A DNA stretch of 64,000 nucleotides from Megascapheus bottae (taxonomy: Eukaryota > Chordata > Mammalia > Rodentia > Geomyidae). Made by a program: the position numbers and the translations under genes. Under the pieces are notes generated by a model. It did no database searches and had not been told where the DNA came from. It saw nothing but the letters and a program-made list of their open reading frames with translations. Shown piece after piece: positions 43,400 to 55,779 of this stretch; within the stretch, counting starts at the first letter, position 1; the number at the start of each line of letters is the position of its first letter. The stretch spans positions 7,743,001 to 7,807,000 of the forward strand of contig JANJXV010000039.1 of assembly GCA_024803745.1 (NCBI GenBank). Reading direction: 5' to 3'.

Positions 43400-44490
43400 G
43401 AGTAAAGAGAGACCTGAAAATTTGCTGTCACAACCAAATGACTTTTGAAAATGTGTTGTTCTTAATACTCACATTTAGCTTTGGCTAAATGCATGTCCAA
43501 TAAAAGTGGAAATGGGCTAGAAGTGGGAGAAGAAGCCTCTGATAAAGTTACACCTTTCCTAGTAGAAAAGGACCCTCTGTTGGCACACCTCTTGTACTTG
43601 GAATGTCAGTGCTGTTCAGGAGGTGTGGCAGTTATCTTGTTAGGATGAGGCTGAAAGCATATGGTTAGGAAGCAAAGTAAGGCATCCAGGGGTCCAGAAA
43701 GGGCCCATTTCCTTTCAGGAGCCATTCACTTTTCTAGCTCAGGGTTTACAGGAAGAAGGTTCCTGGTAAATGAGGCACCACAACTCTACCTGGCTCTTAC
43801 TGAGATATACCTGGAGCCACAGCAACTATCCTGCAACCCTGAAGAAAAGGCCAAAATGACCTCAGTCAGGAAGCACAGATGGGACCCTGACACGTTAAGC
43901 TGAGAACAAGCCCCAGAATGGCCTTCTTTCTTTCTTAGTTGAATAAGCCAGTGGGAGTTGAGTTTTTTGCAGCAATTGGAAGGGAGAACAGGCATTAATC
44001 ATAAGCTTTGCTTTTAACCAAATTACAACTAGAAAAGTGAGCTATTCTGAGGGCTTGTACTGTCCAGGTTTGTCTGATGCTATCTCTCAGCACTAGCATA
44101 GCAAGCATTCAACTAATGTTTGGTGGTGACTCTAGTGGCCACATGACCAAGAGACTATATACGAAGTCCTTCAATGCACTGGTGCCGACTGGGGCCTGAG
44201 GTGCCAGAACTGGAATGACACTTCAGGCTACTTTGAACCAGGATGTTTCACCCCTGTGAGCCTAATCTGTGAGTTATCCTCTCTAGGATTACAGAGGAAG
44301 CTCAGACGATCACACCCATGGACGGCTAAGCAACCCCCGCCCCATGATCCTAGGACCACATGTTAGCCTGTTTCTTGTCACATGAAGACTGTATGTCTTA
44401 TATTAAGTCCCATATAAGCTCATGTTCATTCGTTTTATTTTGTCTTTTCTTTTTTTCATGCCTTAGTTATATGGAAGGATTTCAGTGTTG
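43400..44490. other. 5' intron segment, unassigned
   Basis: No SINE, microsatellite or exon is recognised over about 1.1 kb. Confidence 0.45.
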
Positions 44491-44494
44491 CCTT

Positions 44495-44880
44495 TTTTTT
44501 TTTTTTTTTTTTTGAGACAAGGTCCTGCTAGATAGCCTAGACTGGCTTGCTTTTTATTTATTTATTTTTTTGTCATTGGCTGTGGGGCTTGAACTCTGGG
44601 CCTGGGCACTGTCCCTGAGCTCTTCAGTTGAAGGCTAGAGCTCTACCACTTGAGCCACAGCAGCATTTCCAGTGGCAGTTAATTGGAGATAATAGTCTTT
44701 CAGATTTTCTTGCCTGGGCAGGTTTTGAATAGGGATCCTCAGATCTCAACCTCCTGAGTAGCTAGGATTACAGGCGTGAGCCACCAGCACCCAGCTATCT
44801 GGACTGGCTTTGATCTCACTAGGTAGCCTTGGCTTACCTCACACTTGTGTTCCTCCTTGCCTCTGCTACCTAGTGCATCC
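44495..44880 (-). mobile_element. antisense B1 split by antisense type B SINE
   Basis: The B1 start 'tttgagacaaggtcctgcta' is broken near 44550. A type B copy fills 44555-44795, and B1 resumes with 'ggactggctttgatctcact'. Confidence 0.65.
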
Positions 44881-44889
44881 AACTAATGT

Positions 44890-45070
44890 TCATTCTTCTC
44901 TTTGACTCAGTATATACGGCAGTTTGGAGCACAGATTCCAGACTCAAGTTGTTGGGAGTTGAATACTAGTGTTGCTATGTAACCTTGCACATGTCATTTT
45001 ATCTCCCTATGCCTCAAGTTGCTCACTTGTAAAATGGAACCCACACAGTGGTTCTTCTGAGCAGACCCTG
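44890..45070 (+). mobile_element. MIR fragment
   Basis: 'gttgggagttgaatactagt', 'tgctatgtaaccttgcacat' and 'gctcacttgtaaaatggaac' follow the MIR consensus order. Confidence 0.7.
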
Positions 45071-45094
45071 AGTTAAACCACCAGTACAGGATGT

Positions 45095-45245
45095 AGGGGA
45101 GACAGAGGCAGACAGAGACAGAGATAGAGACACAAAGACACAGAGACAGACAGGGAGGGGGAGGGAGAAGGAGAAAAAGAGGGAAAGCTAGGGGAGAGGG
45201 AGGAAGAGAGGAGAGGAAGAAGAGAGGGGATGGGTGAGGAGAGGA
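45095..45245. repeat. purine-rich (GA)n-type tract
   Basis: About 150 bases of almost pure A and G on the plus strand (agacagag, ggaggga units), a mirror-like tract able to form triplex or nuclease-sensitive DNA. Confidence 0.8.
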
Positions 45246-45299
45246 ATAAGTTGGGGGAATCTCCCTGGGGATAAGTGAGGAGATTTTTTTTTTTAAATA

Positions 45300-46195
45300 A
45301 ACTGCCAACCAAGTAGGCTTTGACAGTCAGACTCTATTTGCCTCTTGTTTTGTGGTGAAGTGAGGGTGGAAGAGGCAGGAGGCAGAAACTGGACACAAGT
45401 CACTGTACTTCTTCAAAAGAAAACCACACTTCTTTGTTCTCAAATGCCACAAAATCTGTTAGGCCTGACATAATTTGTTAACTTAGTTAAGCCTTGGTTG
45501 GAGTCCCAGCTTGGAGGCCTCGCTTTACTATTGGGACATTTGGTTGAATCCTCAATTCTTATTGTTTTCTTTTTCTCCAGCTCCAGGAAGAGCTGGATTG
45601 CATATGCAGAGTCCTCAGGAGGAAGCTGAGGACCTAAGTCCCTGAAAGCTCTGTGGAACTTTGGCTCTTAACCTGCTTGATGCCACCATTCCCTGGACTT
45701 CCAGACATATTCAATGTTTTTAAATTTAGCTGGATGGTAGTCTTTTTTTTTTTTTTTAATCATGAAAGAAGATCATTGGCAGTAGGAGATGAGCATCAGA
45801 AGCAGCTACTGAAAGTGCCAGCTAATCTTCATGTGTGGGGACCATTTACCCCCTTCCAAGTGCTTGTTTCCTGCCACTCCAGGGGCCACAAGCACAGTCC
45901 TCTGTATATGAAGCCTTGGGAAACCCTGCTGAAGCCAGGTTCCTGTGTTCTGTGTCCACTGATAATGGCAGGGGGTGAATCCCCAGCTGAAGTAGCAGAG
46001 GATGAGAGACAGGACCAGAAAGCTCTGACTGGCTTTCCTGTAGTGGCTTTGTTCCCAAATCAAAGGTTGCCAAGTCTGGATCTGGGCCACTGCTGGGAGC
46101 TTGAGATGGCCTATGGCCCAAGGACCTCAGTTGCAGGGACCTCCTGGGCTGCAGTGTGTGGTGCTGTTGTCAGAAGGAAGGGCAAGAGAATCAGG
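45300..46195. other. 5' intron segment, unassigned
   Basis: A 206-codon plus frame (45653-46273) runs through here, but it crosses a poly-T run and MIR-like sequence and shows no family resemblance, so I do not call it a gene. Confidence 0.5.
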
Positions 46196-46199
46196 AGAA

Positions 46200-46345
46200 G
46201 ACAAAAGAATGTGCTCTCTGGTGTCAGCCTGTGCTGGGTCCAATCATCGCTCAATCCACAGAGAGCTCTGTGACCCTGGACAAGTGACTACACTGGGACT
46301 AACTGCTCCATAAAGTCACAGAACTGTGGCATTAACACACAAAGT
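46200..46345 (+). mobile_element. MIR-like fragment
   Basis: 'ctgtgaccctggacaagtga' then 'ctgctccataaagtcacaga' fits the MIR core. Confidence 0.5.
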
Positions 46346-46539
46346 ACTTCAGCACTGAGTCTGCCTGGTATTATTTGATGGTGTGGATCTAATTCAAGCC
46401 CGAGAACCACCAAAACAAAATAGTAGCAATAATAACCACAATAATAACAACAATACAATCATAAAAATGACAAGTTTGGTGAGGTCCTTCTCAGCTGGAA
46501 ACCCTTCCATGGTTGGCCTAACTCCTGCCCAAGACTTTT

Positions 46540-46995
46540 TGGTGGTGGCGATTGTGGTGGTTGTTGTTGTGAGGCTTGAACTCAGGGCCTCAGTGCTGTC
46601 TGTGAGCTTTTGTGGGTTTTTTTGTTGTTGTTGTTTTTTGTTTTTTCTATGTATGTGGTACCGAGGAATTGAACCCCGGTCTTCATGCATGCTAGGCAAG
46701 CACTCTACCACTAGGTCAAACTCCCGGCCCCCTGCCCAAGACTTTTAAAGGCCTGAGCTACCTGCTCATCTCCTGCATCACCTGAGCTACATCCTCCTCA
46801 CCCACGCCCTCCCCAGTCCTGGGGACTGAACTCAGGGCCTGAACACTGTCCTTAGGCTTTCCTTAAGACTAGTGCTCTACCACTTGAGAGCACAGCACCA
46901 CTTCCGGCTTTCCTATGTATGTGGTACTGAGGAACTGAACCCAGGTCTCTGAGCATGCTAGGCAAGCACTCTACCACTAGGTTAAACTCTTGGCT
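46540..46995 (-). mobile_element. two antisense type A SINEs
   Basis: 46540-46730 has a perfect 16-base duplication, cctgcccaagactttt, at 46524-46539 and 46731-46746, and a (TTG)n replacement in its middle. 46805-46995 is a second, slightly older copy. Confidence 0.88.
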
Positions 46996-47407
46996 CCCTT
47001 CCTTTTCTCTCCCAATCTCACTGGCAACTTTTGTTTTCTCCTCCCCCACCCCCAACTAGGCAAGTTATATTGTCAGAGTAACTTTCTGAAACAGGATGTT
47101 CTACTTTCCCCAAGATGAATTCAAACTGTTGATCCGCTTGCCTCAGATTCCTGAGTGCTGGAACTGAAGACATGCTCACTGGCAATTTCTTTTTAAATGA
47201 GACTGTAATAAGGAGAGATACCATAGATACCTTTTGAGAAAGGGTGAGATTATATAGTACTCTAGTGTAACATCACAACCAAGATTTTGACAGTCAGTCA
47301 TACATTCTGGTTTTACTTAGATTTTCTGTATGCATCTCTATGTGTACTCATTTGTATACAAGTTCATAAGATGCATGCTTATATATTCACCATAATCAAG
47401 ATAAGAA

Positions 47408-47632
47408 TAGGGGCTGGAGATAAAGCTCAGAGGCCAAATACTTGCCTACCATATTTGAAGCCCTGGGTTCTATTCCCAACACTGCAAAAAAGAGAAAGGA
47501 AAAGAGACAGGAAAGCAGGGGAGGGGAGGGGAAAGGAGAAGACAAATATGGAGCTGGGAATGAACCTTGGTGGTAGAGAGTTTACCTAGGACACATAAAG
47601 CCCTGGGTTCCATTCTCAGTACCACAAAATAA
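47408..47632 (+). mobile_element. two ID-like SINE monomers
   Basis: 47408-47490 ('ggggctggagataaagctca', 'gccctgggttctattcccaa') and 47552-47632 ('gctgggaatgaaccttggtg', 'gccctgggttccattctcag') are single tRNA-derived units with no second half. An A/G-rich tail separates them. Confidence 0.75.
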
Positions 47633-47849
47633 ATAGGAATGGGTCCCTTTCGATAAAGAGCCCTTGTGTTGCTTTTGTAACTACACCTACCTCTCTCTAA
47701 TTCCTGAATCTAATCAGCAATGTGTAATCCATTTCTAGAATTTCCACATTTAGAAAATGTTTTGTAAGTAAAATCACAGTATGCATAGCTCTTTCAGATT
47801 GGCTTTTCTCACTCAGCACCATCTCCTAGTGGTTCACTGGAACTACTGA

Positions 47850-48567
47850 GTCTTTTTGTTTTGTTTTTACACTGGTACTGTAGCTTGAACTTAGGGCTTG
47901 AAGTAGTGTCTCTTAGCCTTTTCACTTGAGGCTAATGTTCTACCACTAGATCTGTAATCTACTTTTGGCTTTTTTTGTGGTTAATTGCTGTCTGGGCTAG
48001 CTTTGAACCATGATTCTCAAATCTCAGCCTCCTGAGGAGCTAGGATTACAGATTTGAGTCACTGGAGCCAGGATGGAACTACTGAGTCTTGAATCTATGG
48101 TCCCTTTCAGAGTGGCACAAAGAGTTGGCACCACACAGGTGTAGCACCCTTTAATATGCTGCTTCTTGCAGCATATCTGGGATATTTCCAGTTTGGGCAA
48201 GGAAGAAAGCTGCTATGTACCATGTGTGACCCTAAGTATTATTTTTCTGCACTGGTGGGGTTAGAGGGAAGGTGCAGATTTAGTCTTTTTTTCCCCCCCA
48301 AGACTAAGATTCGATGTTTTTACTCACTGACTGGTGCTCTACCATACCTCCAATCATACAGATTTTTTTCTTTTTTTTTGCCAGTCCTGGGCTTGAGCTC
48401 AGGGCCTGAGCACTGTCCTTGGACTTTCTCAAGGCTAGAGCTCTACCACTTGAGCCTCAGCACCACTTCTGGCTTTTTTTTCTATGTATGTGGTACCGAG
48501 GAATCGAACCCGGGTCTTCGTGCATGCTAGGCAAGCACTTTATCCACTAGGCCAAACTCCCGGCCCC
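47850..48567 (-). mobile_element. antisense type B and type A SINEs
   Basis: The type B copy is at 47850-48075 ('aggattacagatttgagtca'). The type A copy is at 48365-48567, flanked by tacagatt at 48357-48364 and 48568-48575. Confidence 0.82.
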
Positions 48568-48674
48568 TACAGATTGTTTTTAAGGCAGTACTCATCTGCT
48601 TTTCAGCATTTGCCACACTACTTTACACTCCCACAGGCAGTGTCTAACACTCCTCTCCCCACACCCTGCTAATG

Positions 48675-48900
48675 ACGATTTTTGTTCATGTATTTGACAA
48701 AGATTTAGTGAGCAACCTCCAACCTCTATGTGGTAGCCACTGTTCCAGAGCTAGAGACATAATGAACAAGGCAGAACTCATGTCACTCAGTAGGAGCTCA
48801 TGGGCTAAAGAATGTGGGTTAGCTGTGGTAAGTGGTATGGAATCAATGAACAGGGCAAGGTGACAAGAAGGGGATGCACTGTGAGGAGACACAGCAGAGT
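48675..48900 (-). mobile_element. L2 fragment
   Basis: 'gacaaagatttagtgagcaa', 'tagccactgttccagagcta' and 'aggagctcatgggctaaaga' match the antisense L2 3' end. Confidence 0.6.
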
Positions 48901-49515
48901 GAATACGGAGCATAATATGATGGGCTGAAATTCTGGCCCCGTACCTTCTACCCGTGTGGCTCAGAAAGGGACCTGATTTATCTGTGCTTATCTTTGTTTC
49001 CCAATAGGTCAGTGGAAGTATGAAGTAAGTGAGTGCCCATAACATATTGGGGGCAAGGGCCTAGCGTGGATGGGAGCCATCTATTTGTTAAGGAGCACTG
49101 TCAGAGCACCTTAGCCACCCAGGGCTGCTAAGAGGGTTTCCCCAAGATGACACAGGCTAGTGATCTGAAGGGACTGCCCTTCTCCAGGACCTGAGCCCAC
49201 CCTGCTCTAAGAGTAGGAAGCCACAGACTCAGCAGGAGGAATGGAAAGGCCTCCACTTGCAGCATGCAATGCAGCCACTTGAGGTCCCTAAGTCCTAACT
49301 AGTGCTGGGGTATCAACTCCACTCCCAGGTTGGACTCATGTGAGTCCTTGGAGAGGGAGAGACACAGGCTTTCCCAAATTCTGGTTCCACCAAGGAGCCA
49401 TTTTCTGCTCAGTGCCCAGAAGACAAAAGTAACCTGGAAACTTCCCACCCAGGACCTGGCCCACAAAAAGGAACTGAGAGAATCAACTTGGTTGGCATCT
49501 TATAAAAAATTACGG

Positions 49516-49516
<1 letters not shown>

Positions 49517-49558
<42 letters not shown>
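49517..49558. repeat. (CA)n microsatellite
   Basis: 21 uninterrupted CA units. Confidence 0.95.
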
Positions 49559-49560
<2 letters not shown>

Positions 49561-49566
49561 AAGTGG

Positions 49567-49770
49567 GGATGACCTGGGAAGGTAGCTTAGTGGTAGAGTA
49601 CTTGCCTAGCATGCATGAAGTCCTGGGTTCGATTCCTCAGTACCATAAACAAAAAAACCCTCAGGAGTGGCACTATGGCTTAAGAAGCAGAGTGCTAGCC
49701 TTGAGCAAAAGCAGCTCAAAAATAATGCCCAGGTCCTGAGTTCAAGCAAAATAAATAAATAAATAAAAAT
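49567..49770 (+). mobile_element. type A-like SINE
   Basis: 'gggaaggtagcttagtggta', 'tcctgggttcgattcctcag', a diverged right half and an (aaat)n tail. Confidence 0.8.
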
Positions 49771-50189
49771 ATGGAAACTGAGGGGGGTCTGGGGAGGAGG
49801 GGCCTTGTCAGAAATGAGGCCATCTTTGTGGGGAGCAAGTTGGGGTCCCACCTCTGGGTCATGAATCACTGGAATCTCTTTGAGGAGAGGCAGATCTGCT
49901 GTGACCTCTTTTCCTCAGCCCTTACAGAGGCCTGGGTGGATCACAAGCTGTTTCCTCTTCCCAGGATTGATGAGCCTAGGCCCAGGGCGCTTTCTCCATG
50001 ACAGAAACCTCCTTTCAACCCCACAGGCAAGCAGCCAGATGACAGCACAAAGCTAAAAGGTGCCCCATGGGGACAGGGCCAGAGTCTTTGACCCTGAACC
50101 TGGCTTGGAACCATCAGGGACTGGACAGACTGTCCTAGGGGAGGAAGGGCACCTGGGCATCAAGGACTGAAAGTGCACACAGGAGTTTA

Positions 50190-50815
50190 AAATGAAACCG
50201 GGTCACTTCTTTCCCTCTAACTCTTCTGTGGCTCCCTGGGGTTATGGGAGGAAAGTCTAAATCTCCCTCCATAGCTCACCAGGTCCCCGTGGCCACCCTT
50301 GCAGCCCTGCCATCCTTTCCCTTCCCTCATACTGCTTGGATCACACTGGCTTCTCTAACACACCTAGCATTTCACCTCAGGGCCTTTGCACAGGCTAGCT
50401 ACTGTCACCACCATAAACACCCAGACCAACCCTGAGCAAGTTTCAGGCTGTTTCTTTAGAAGTGCCTCCTCAGACCCTCTGTCCCCACCTAGCTGGAAAG
50501 ATCCCCACTCCTGGCTCTCTCAAGGCATGCTGTATTTCTTTTGGGCTTTATCACCTCAGGTAAATGAATAATTATTTTGTATCTATTGGTCCCTCTAGAG
50601 GTGAGGGCCATCAAGTCAGAATAATGGGCATGCTAGCTAGCATTGCTTCTGTCAGGTGACCTGGTATAGTGGCTATTTACATGGCACTTGTTTGTAATTA
50701 CTCATATTCTGTCTCTTCTACTCAACTATGAGCTCCAAGACGGTGGAGAGCCCCTTTGTATTTTCAGAGGGCTAAGAAAACCTGGCACAGGGTAAGTAGG
50801 TGCTGAATAAATACC
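50190..50815 (+). mobile_element. L2 fragment, long
   Basis: It keeps the L2 order: 'gcatttcacctcagggcctt' then 'tgcacaggct', 'agaagtgcctcctcagaccc', 'actatgagctccaagacggt' and the 3' end 'gtaagtaggtgctgaataaa'. Confidence 0.7.
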
Positions 50816-50819
50816 ATGC

Positions 50820-52150
50820 CAGTCTATTGTGGTCATGATACTGCTACTCACTGGAAACCTAGGAGCCTCTTCCCTTCCCTGACCCTTGTAGCTAGGCAAA
50901 GCCATGGACCTAGTTCTGAGTTTGAGCAGGAGTGAAGGTGGTGCTTCTGGGCCTGGCCCCGTGACCTTCTGTTCTCTTTTGCCTGTTTTTTTATACCCTG
51001 CAACTGGGGCCCCCATGGTAGAGATTAAGACAGGAAGCCTCATCAGCCAGGGCCTTGATGTCCAGTGAAGTCCTACCGTACCTGACTTGACCAGTGTGGC
51101 AAATGCAAAATGGACATTAGCGGTACCTGTTCGGTGAGATTTCGGGTTAATTTGTTAGTGCTGCAGAATCTTGCCTGTCACTGGCACACTGTGAAGGATG
51201 AAGATGGCTGGAGGCAGAGACCTGGTGATCAGACTGGAACCAGGAGCCAGAAGCAAAACTCTAGCTGCCAGGTGAACTCCAGCAAAAGGGAGACAGCCCA
51301 ATGGCCCCTTAGGAAGTGCCACATTCACTTCCTGATGGTGCGGAAGAAAGGACCCAGAGTCTCTGATGCCTTCAGACAGTAACCACTTCCGTGTGGCAGA
51401 ACCATAAAACATGACTCCATAGGGATCAGGGCTAAGCTCCAGTCCCTGGGGACAGGAGAGGTGGTTGTTCAGAAGCCAGTGACACCCTGGAAAGCCCTAT
51501 TAGCTGGAGGATGCTGAACCAGCAAGGCTATGTGAAGAGCTTGGTCTAATTCATGCTGACAACCCTCCCTCGGAATCACCCACTGGGGTTCTGCCCTCCT
51601 GCTCTCTCCCAGAGAATAAATCACACTGTCAGGTCTAATGTGGGAGTTGGCTGATGGGCTGAGCAGAGCATCCATGCGTTCTGGCCGCAGAGGTCAAGGG
51701 CAGTCCTCACTTTCAAGGCCAGTGCTGAAAAGCCTGGGAAACCACACGAGAAATGGGACTAGAAAGCCAACAGCTGTATGCTTCATACATGTGCCAAAGA
51801 AACTCCTGTTCTTGACTCCCTCCCCCAGCCAAAAAATTCCTGGTCCAAGACTTCACTGCAAAATTCAGGTTCCCAAGACAGAGAATGCTTGCACTGACCA
51901 TCACACTAGCTCGGGCCTGGGCATGTTCACATTTGTGGGGGTGTTCACGAGGGAAGCACCTTTCAGAATGGGGGTTAAGCTATTTGACCTCTTACCTCAG
52001 CAAGGACTAATGAGCAGAAGTTGTGACCACGATTACTGTCATTATTATCATCATCATCATTTGCAGCAGGAGCAACCAACATCTACTAAGTGACTAGGTT
52101 GGGGTAAGTCTTATCCCAATCCCTTAAAGTTCAATAGCACCTTTTGTTTG
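50820..52150. other. 5' intron segment, unassigned
   Basis: Largely single-copy-looking, with a short (atc) run at 52045-52060. Frames such as 51638-52093 on the plus strand have no recognisable homology. Confidence 0.45.
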
Positions 52151-52317
52151 TTTTATTTTGTTTTTGTACTAGGGATTGAGCTTTGGGAATCGGCATTGTT
52201 TAAGACTGCCTGTAGGTACTCTACTCATGAGCCATACTTCCAGCCGTTTTATGCACTGGTTAATTTTGATACAGTGTTTCACTTCCTGCCCTGGCACACT
52301 GCTAGATCATGATCCTC

Positions 52318-52900
52318 CTTTTTTTTTTTTTTTGTGGGTCACAGGGCTTGAACTCAGCCTGGGTGCTGTCCCTGAGCTTCTCAGCTTAAGGCTACCGCCC
52401 TACCCCTGGACCTGGGCATTGTCCCTGAGCTCTTCAGCCAAAGGCTACCACCCTACCCTAGAGTCAAGCTCCACTTCCCATTTTCTAGAGGTTAATTGGA
52501 GCTAAAAGTCTCAGGTCCTTTTGTGCCTGGGGTGGCTTTGAATCTTGATCCTCAGATCTCAGCCTCCTGAGTAGCTAGGATTACAGGTGTGAGCCACCAC
52601 GCCCAGCGATCCTCCTACTTTTATGTTTTATTTTTGCTTCCTGCTTTTGCAGGCACATGCCACCACGCCCAGTTTCTTTCCGTTCAGATGGAATTTCATC
52701 AGTTTTGGAACCAGCTAGCCTGTGATACTCCTGATCTCAGCCTCCTACATCACTAGGATGACAGGTGTGCCCCATCATACCCAGATAGGGCTGAGACCGG
52801 GTCCTGTAAACTTTTTGCTGAGCTTTCTTCAAACTACAATCCTCCTGATCTTAGTTTCATAAAAGTAGCTAGGATGGGCCACCAAAATCCAGCTTGATAA
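52318..52900 (-). mobile_element. antisense type B and B1 SINE pile
   Basis: The type B copy at 52318-52608 has its tail motif duplicated ('ctgggcattgtccctgagct' follows an earlier copy). It ends 'aggtgtgagccaccacgccc' and is followed by antisense B1-like remnants to about 52890. Confidence 0.7.
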
Positions 52901-53499
52901 CCACATGGTAATCTTAGACACAGTCTTAGGAGATAACAGATGCTCCCCAGGTTAACTAGTAGTCAGTGGCTAGTTGTAACAGGAATGCAGGCTGGTTGGA
53001 CTCTGGAGTCAGTGTTCCTGTTAACCCACTTTTGACTTCACTTCCTTTGAGAAGCTGATCTAGAAGTTTGAAGTCAAGACTAGATGTCTCACTGGGTTTC
53101 TACTGTCTTATGACTTCTCATTAGGAATTTGGCACTCTGGTCATTTATCTGTACAACTGCCCAAACCCTAAAGCGCCCAGGGAAGTTATGCCTAGCACAA
53201 GGCCAGGACTATGGGCCAGGCAAATACTCTTTGGAAAAGGGAGGCTAAGAAAGTTCACTGGGCTGTTTGTAAGCCCCTGAGTAACTTCCAGGAAGATGTG
53301 TGGCCAGTAGTGTCCACCTGGCCTGGCCCAGGAGCAGTGGGAAGAAGTGATTCGAAGAAAACATTTTAAGGATTACAACGTTCTCAAGGCAAGACATATT
53401 GCCTTGTTTCTCTCCTGCTAGAAAAATGTAAACAAAGGCCAGATGTGAGCATCCTGGGACCCTCCCCCCCCTCCCCCCCCGCCCCCACAACCTTCTATT

Positions 53500-53728
53500 A
53501 GACAGCACAGTACAGTGGCTAAGAGCGAGGGCCCAGAAGTTCCCACCCAGTTCCTCTGCTCTGTAAGCAGCTTTATCAGTGCCTTGGTTTCCATGTTATT
53601 ACTATGGGGGGGGGGATCGCAACATGATATCACAAGGTGGCCATAAGGCCTGAGATCATGTGCATAGAATGCTGACAACAAAGCCTGGCACAGAGTCAGC
53701 ACCCATTAATGTCAATTACTACTGCTTT
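53500..53728 (+). mobile_element. MIR, nearly full length
   Basis: 'agcacagtacagtggctaag', 'gcagctttatcagtgccttg', 'agcctggcacagagtcagca' and 'ttaatgtcaattactactgc' follow MIR from 5' to 3'. C- and G-homopolymer tracts lie at 53461-53485 and 53606-53615. Confidence 0.75.
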
Positions 53729-54149
53729 TCTTCCCCTGTGAAGCCAGACACCATTGGCTGACTCGCTCCATTCCCTTTTGCTCTGGCCCCTTCCGCTTAA
53801 AAGCAGAGTAATTCAATGAAAATTTTCAGCTTCTTTTGGGAAAAGAAGGCCAATTCCCCTTTAAATGTAAGTCTACATCTGTGGATATGTGCACATATAC
53901 AGATATGTGTTATGTATGTATGTTCTCTTTTGAAGGGCATAATGGAGTTTGAACTCAGGACCCTATATTTGATAGGCAGGCATGCTATCACTTTAGCAAA
54001 ACTCCCAGTACTTTTTACTTCAGTTTATTTAAAAGCTAGGGATTCTTGCTTTTGCTGGGGCTAGCCTCAGATGGTAATCCTCCTATTTCTGGTTCCAAAG
54101 TTAATTCAGAGTATAGGAGTCAACCACCACGACCAATCTTTAAGTGCGT

Positions 54150-54950
54150 GTGCATGTGTGCGCTGGCTAGTCCTGAGGCTTAACCTGGGCCTGGGCACTG
54201 TCCCTGAGCTGCTGCTGCTTCTTTTTTTTTTTTTGGTGGGGCATGGGGCTTTGAACTCTGGACCTGGGTGCTGTCCCTGAGCTATTCAGTTCAAGGCTAC
54301 TGCTCTACCCCTGGACCTGGGTGCTATCCCTGAGCTCTTCAGCTAAAGGCTATAGTTATACCCTTTGAGCCACAGTCCCACTTCTCTTTTTCGAGTGATT
54401 AATCAGAGATAGGAGTCTCACACGGTTTTTAGTGCTCTGGCTGTCTTTGAACTGTGATTCTCAGATTTCAGCCTCCTGAGTAGCGAGGATTACAGGTGTG
54501 AGCTACTGGGCCTGGCCCTGAGCTTCTTTTTGCTCAAGATGAGCACTCTACCATTTAAGCTACAGTGCTACTTTTGGCTTTTTTTTTTTTTTTAATGGTT
54601 TATTAGAGTTAGAGGTAAGTGTCTAGCAAAGTTTTCTGCCTGGCTCATTTTAAAAGAGAAATGCCTAACACTGTTAAAAATGAAAATGCTAGCTGGGAGC
54701 CCATAGCTTACACCTGTAATTCTAGCTATTTAGGAGGTTGAGATATGTGGCTTGCTTTTCGAAGCCAGCCTAGGCAGAAAAGTCCCCATAAGTCTCTTAA
54801 CTCAAATTAGCTACTCAAAAACTGGGAGTAGTGCTGTGGCTGAAGTGGTAGAGCACTAGCCTTGAGCATAAAGAGGTTTAGGACAGCACCCAGGCTCTGA
54901 GTTCATGCCCCATAACCAACAAGAAAAAGAAAAGAAAGGAAAAGAAAATG
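54150..54950. mobile_element. type B SINEs in both orientations
   Basis: Antisense copies at 54225-54520 (tail motif duplicated) and 54520-54650 (partial), then a plus-strand copy at 54690-54950 ('cttacacctgtaattctagc'). Confidence 0.7.
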
Positions 54951-55434
54951 CTATAAAGAAAAGATAACTAAAATAAACACAATGAAAACAAAATTCCTGT
55001 AGTAGTGATCAGTGGTCATTCATGTACCACTTAAAATTACCTAATATAGAAGAATTTGGGTTTGATGTATTATTGAAAATTCCTTGTTTTTTTTTCTCTT
55101 GGAAAAATACCCTAAGAGCTGATAATATCCAGCATTTCCATAGGGTAACAATGAGATGGGGTGAGGGAGAAACTGGGAGGGTAGAGAGGAGGAGCATTGG
55201 AAAGAAGACACATTCTGTTTGGCACAATTCTAAGAATCACTGTTCAGAAATGAGGTGATCTGAGGTGATCTATCGAGATCTCTGTTTGCCAGTGGAAGAA
55301 TTATGCTAAGTACAACCTCATTCTCCCCTCTATACAGAACCCTTCAGAAAGGCCTTCTCTGACCACCTGGTCAAAATTTTTCCTGGTGATTTCCAAACCC
55401 CTTCCTTTCCTCCCTTTATTCTTCCCTCCCCAAC

Positions 55435-55530
55435 TTCTGAGACAAGATCTCACATATATGGCCTAAGCTGGCCTTGAGTTCATTATCTTCCTGAATGCTA
55501 GAGTTACAAGTCTGAGCCCTGAAGCTCTAC
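55435..55530 (-). mobile_element. antisense B1 fragment
   Basis: 'gagacaagatctcacatata' and 'tggccttgagttcattatct' fit antisense B1. It lies inside L2-like sequence (55320-55680). Confidence 0.5.
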
Positions 55531-55779
55531 CCCTTCCCTGCTTCTTTGATACCTCTAGCTTCTACAGTATTCACCCTTATCAGACTTATTCTACATTCAC
55601 TTCTGTCTTACAGGACAGTAGCTCCTTCTGGAAAAGGGTTTGCTTATTCTTGCTCATCCCTGAATTCCTAATGGGAATCCTAACACAAGTGCACAAATGT
55701 GTAATTGTGGAGTTAAAAAAATGAAAGAAATGAATATGAGACTTTCAGTTTTCTCAGACCCGGGTTACCATGGGAAAAT

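Noticed and set aside
45653..46273. 206-codon plus-strand frame in the 5' intron
   Set aside because: It runs through a poly-T tract and MIR-like sequence and resembles no known protein.
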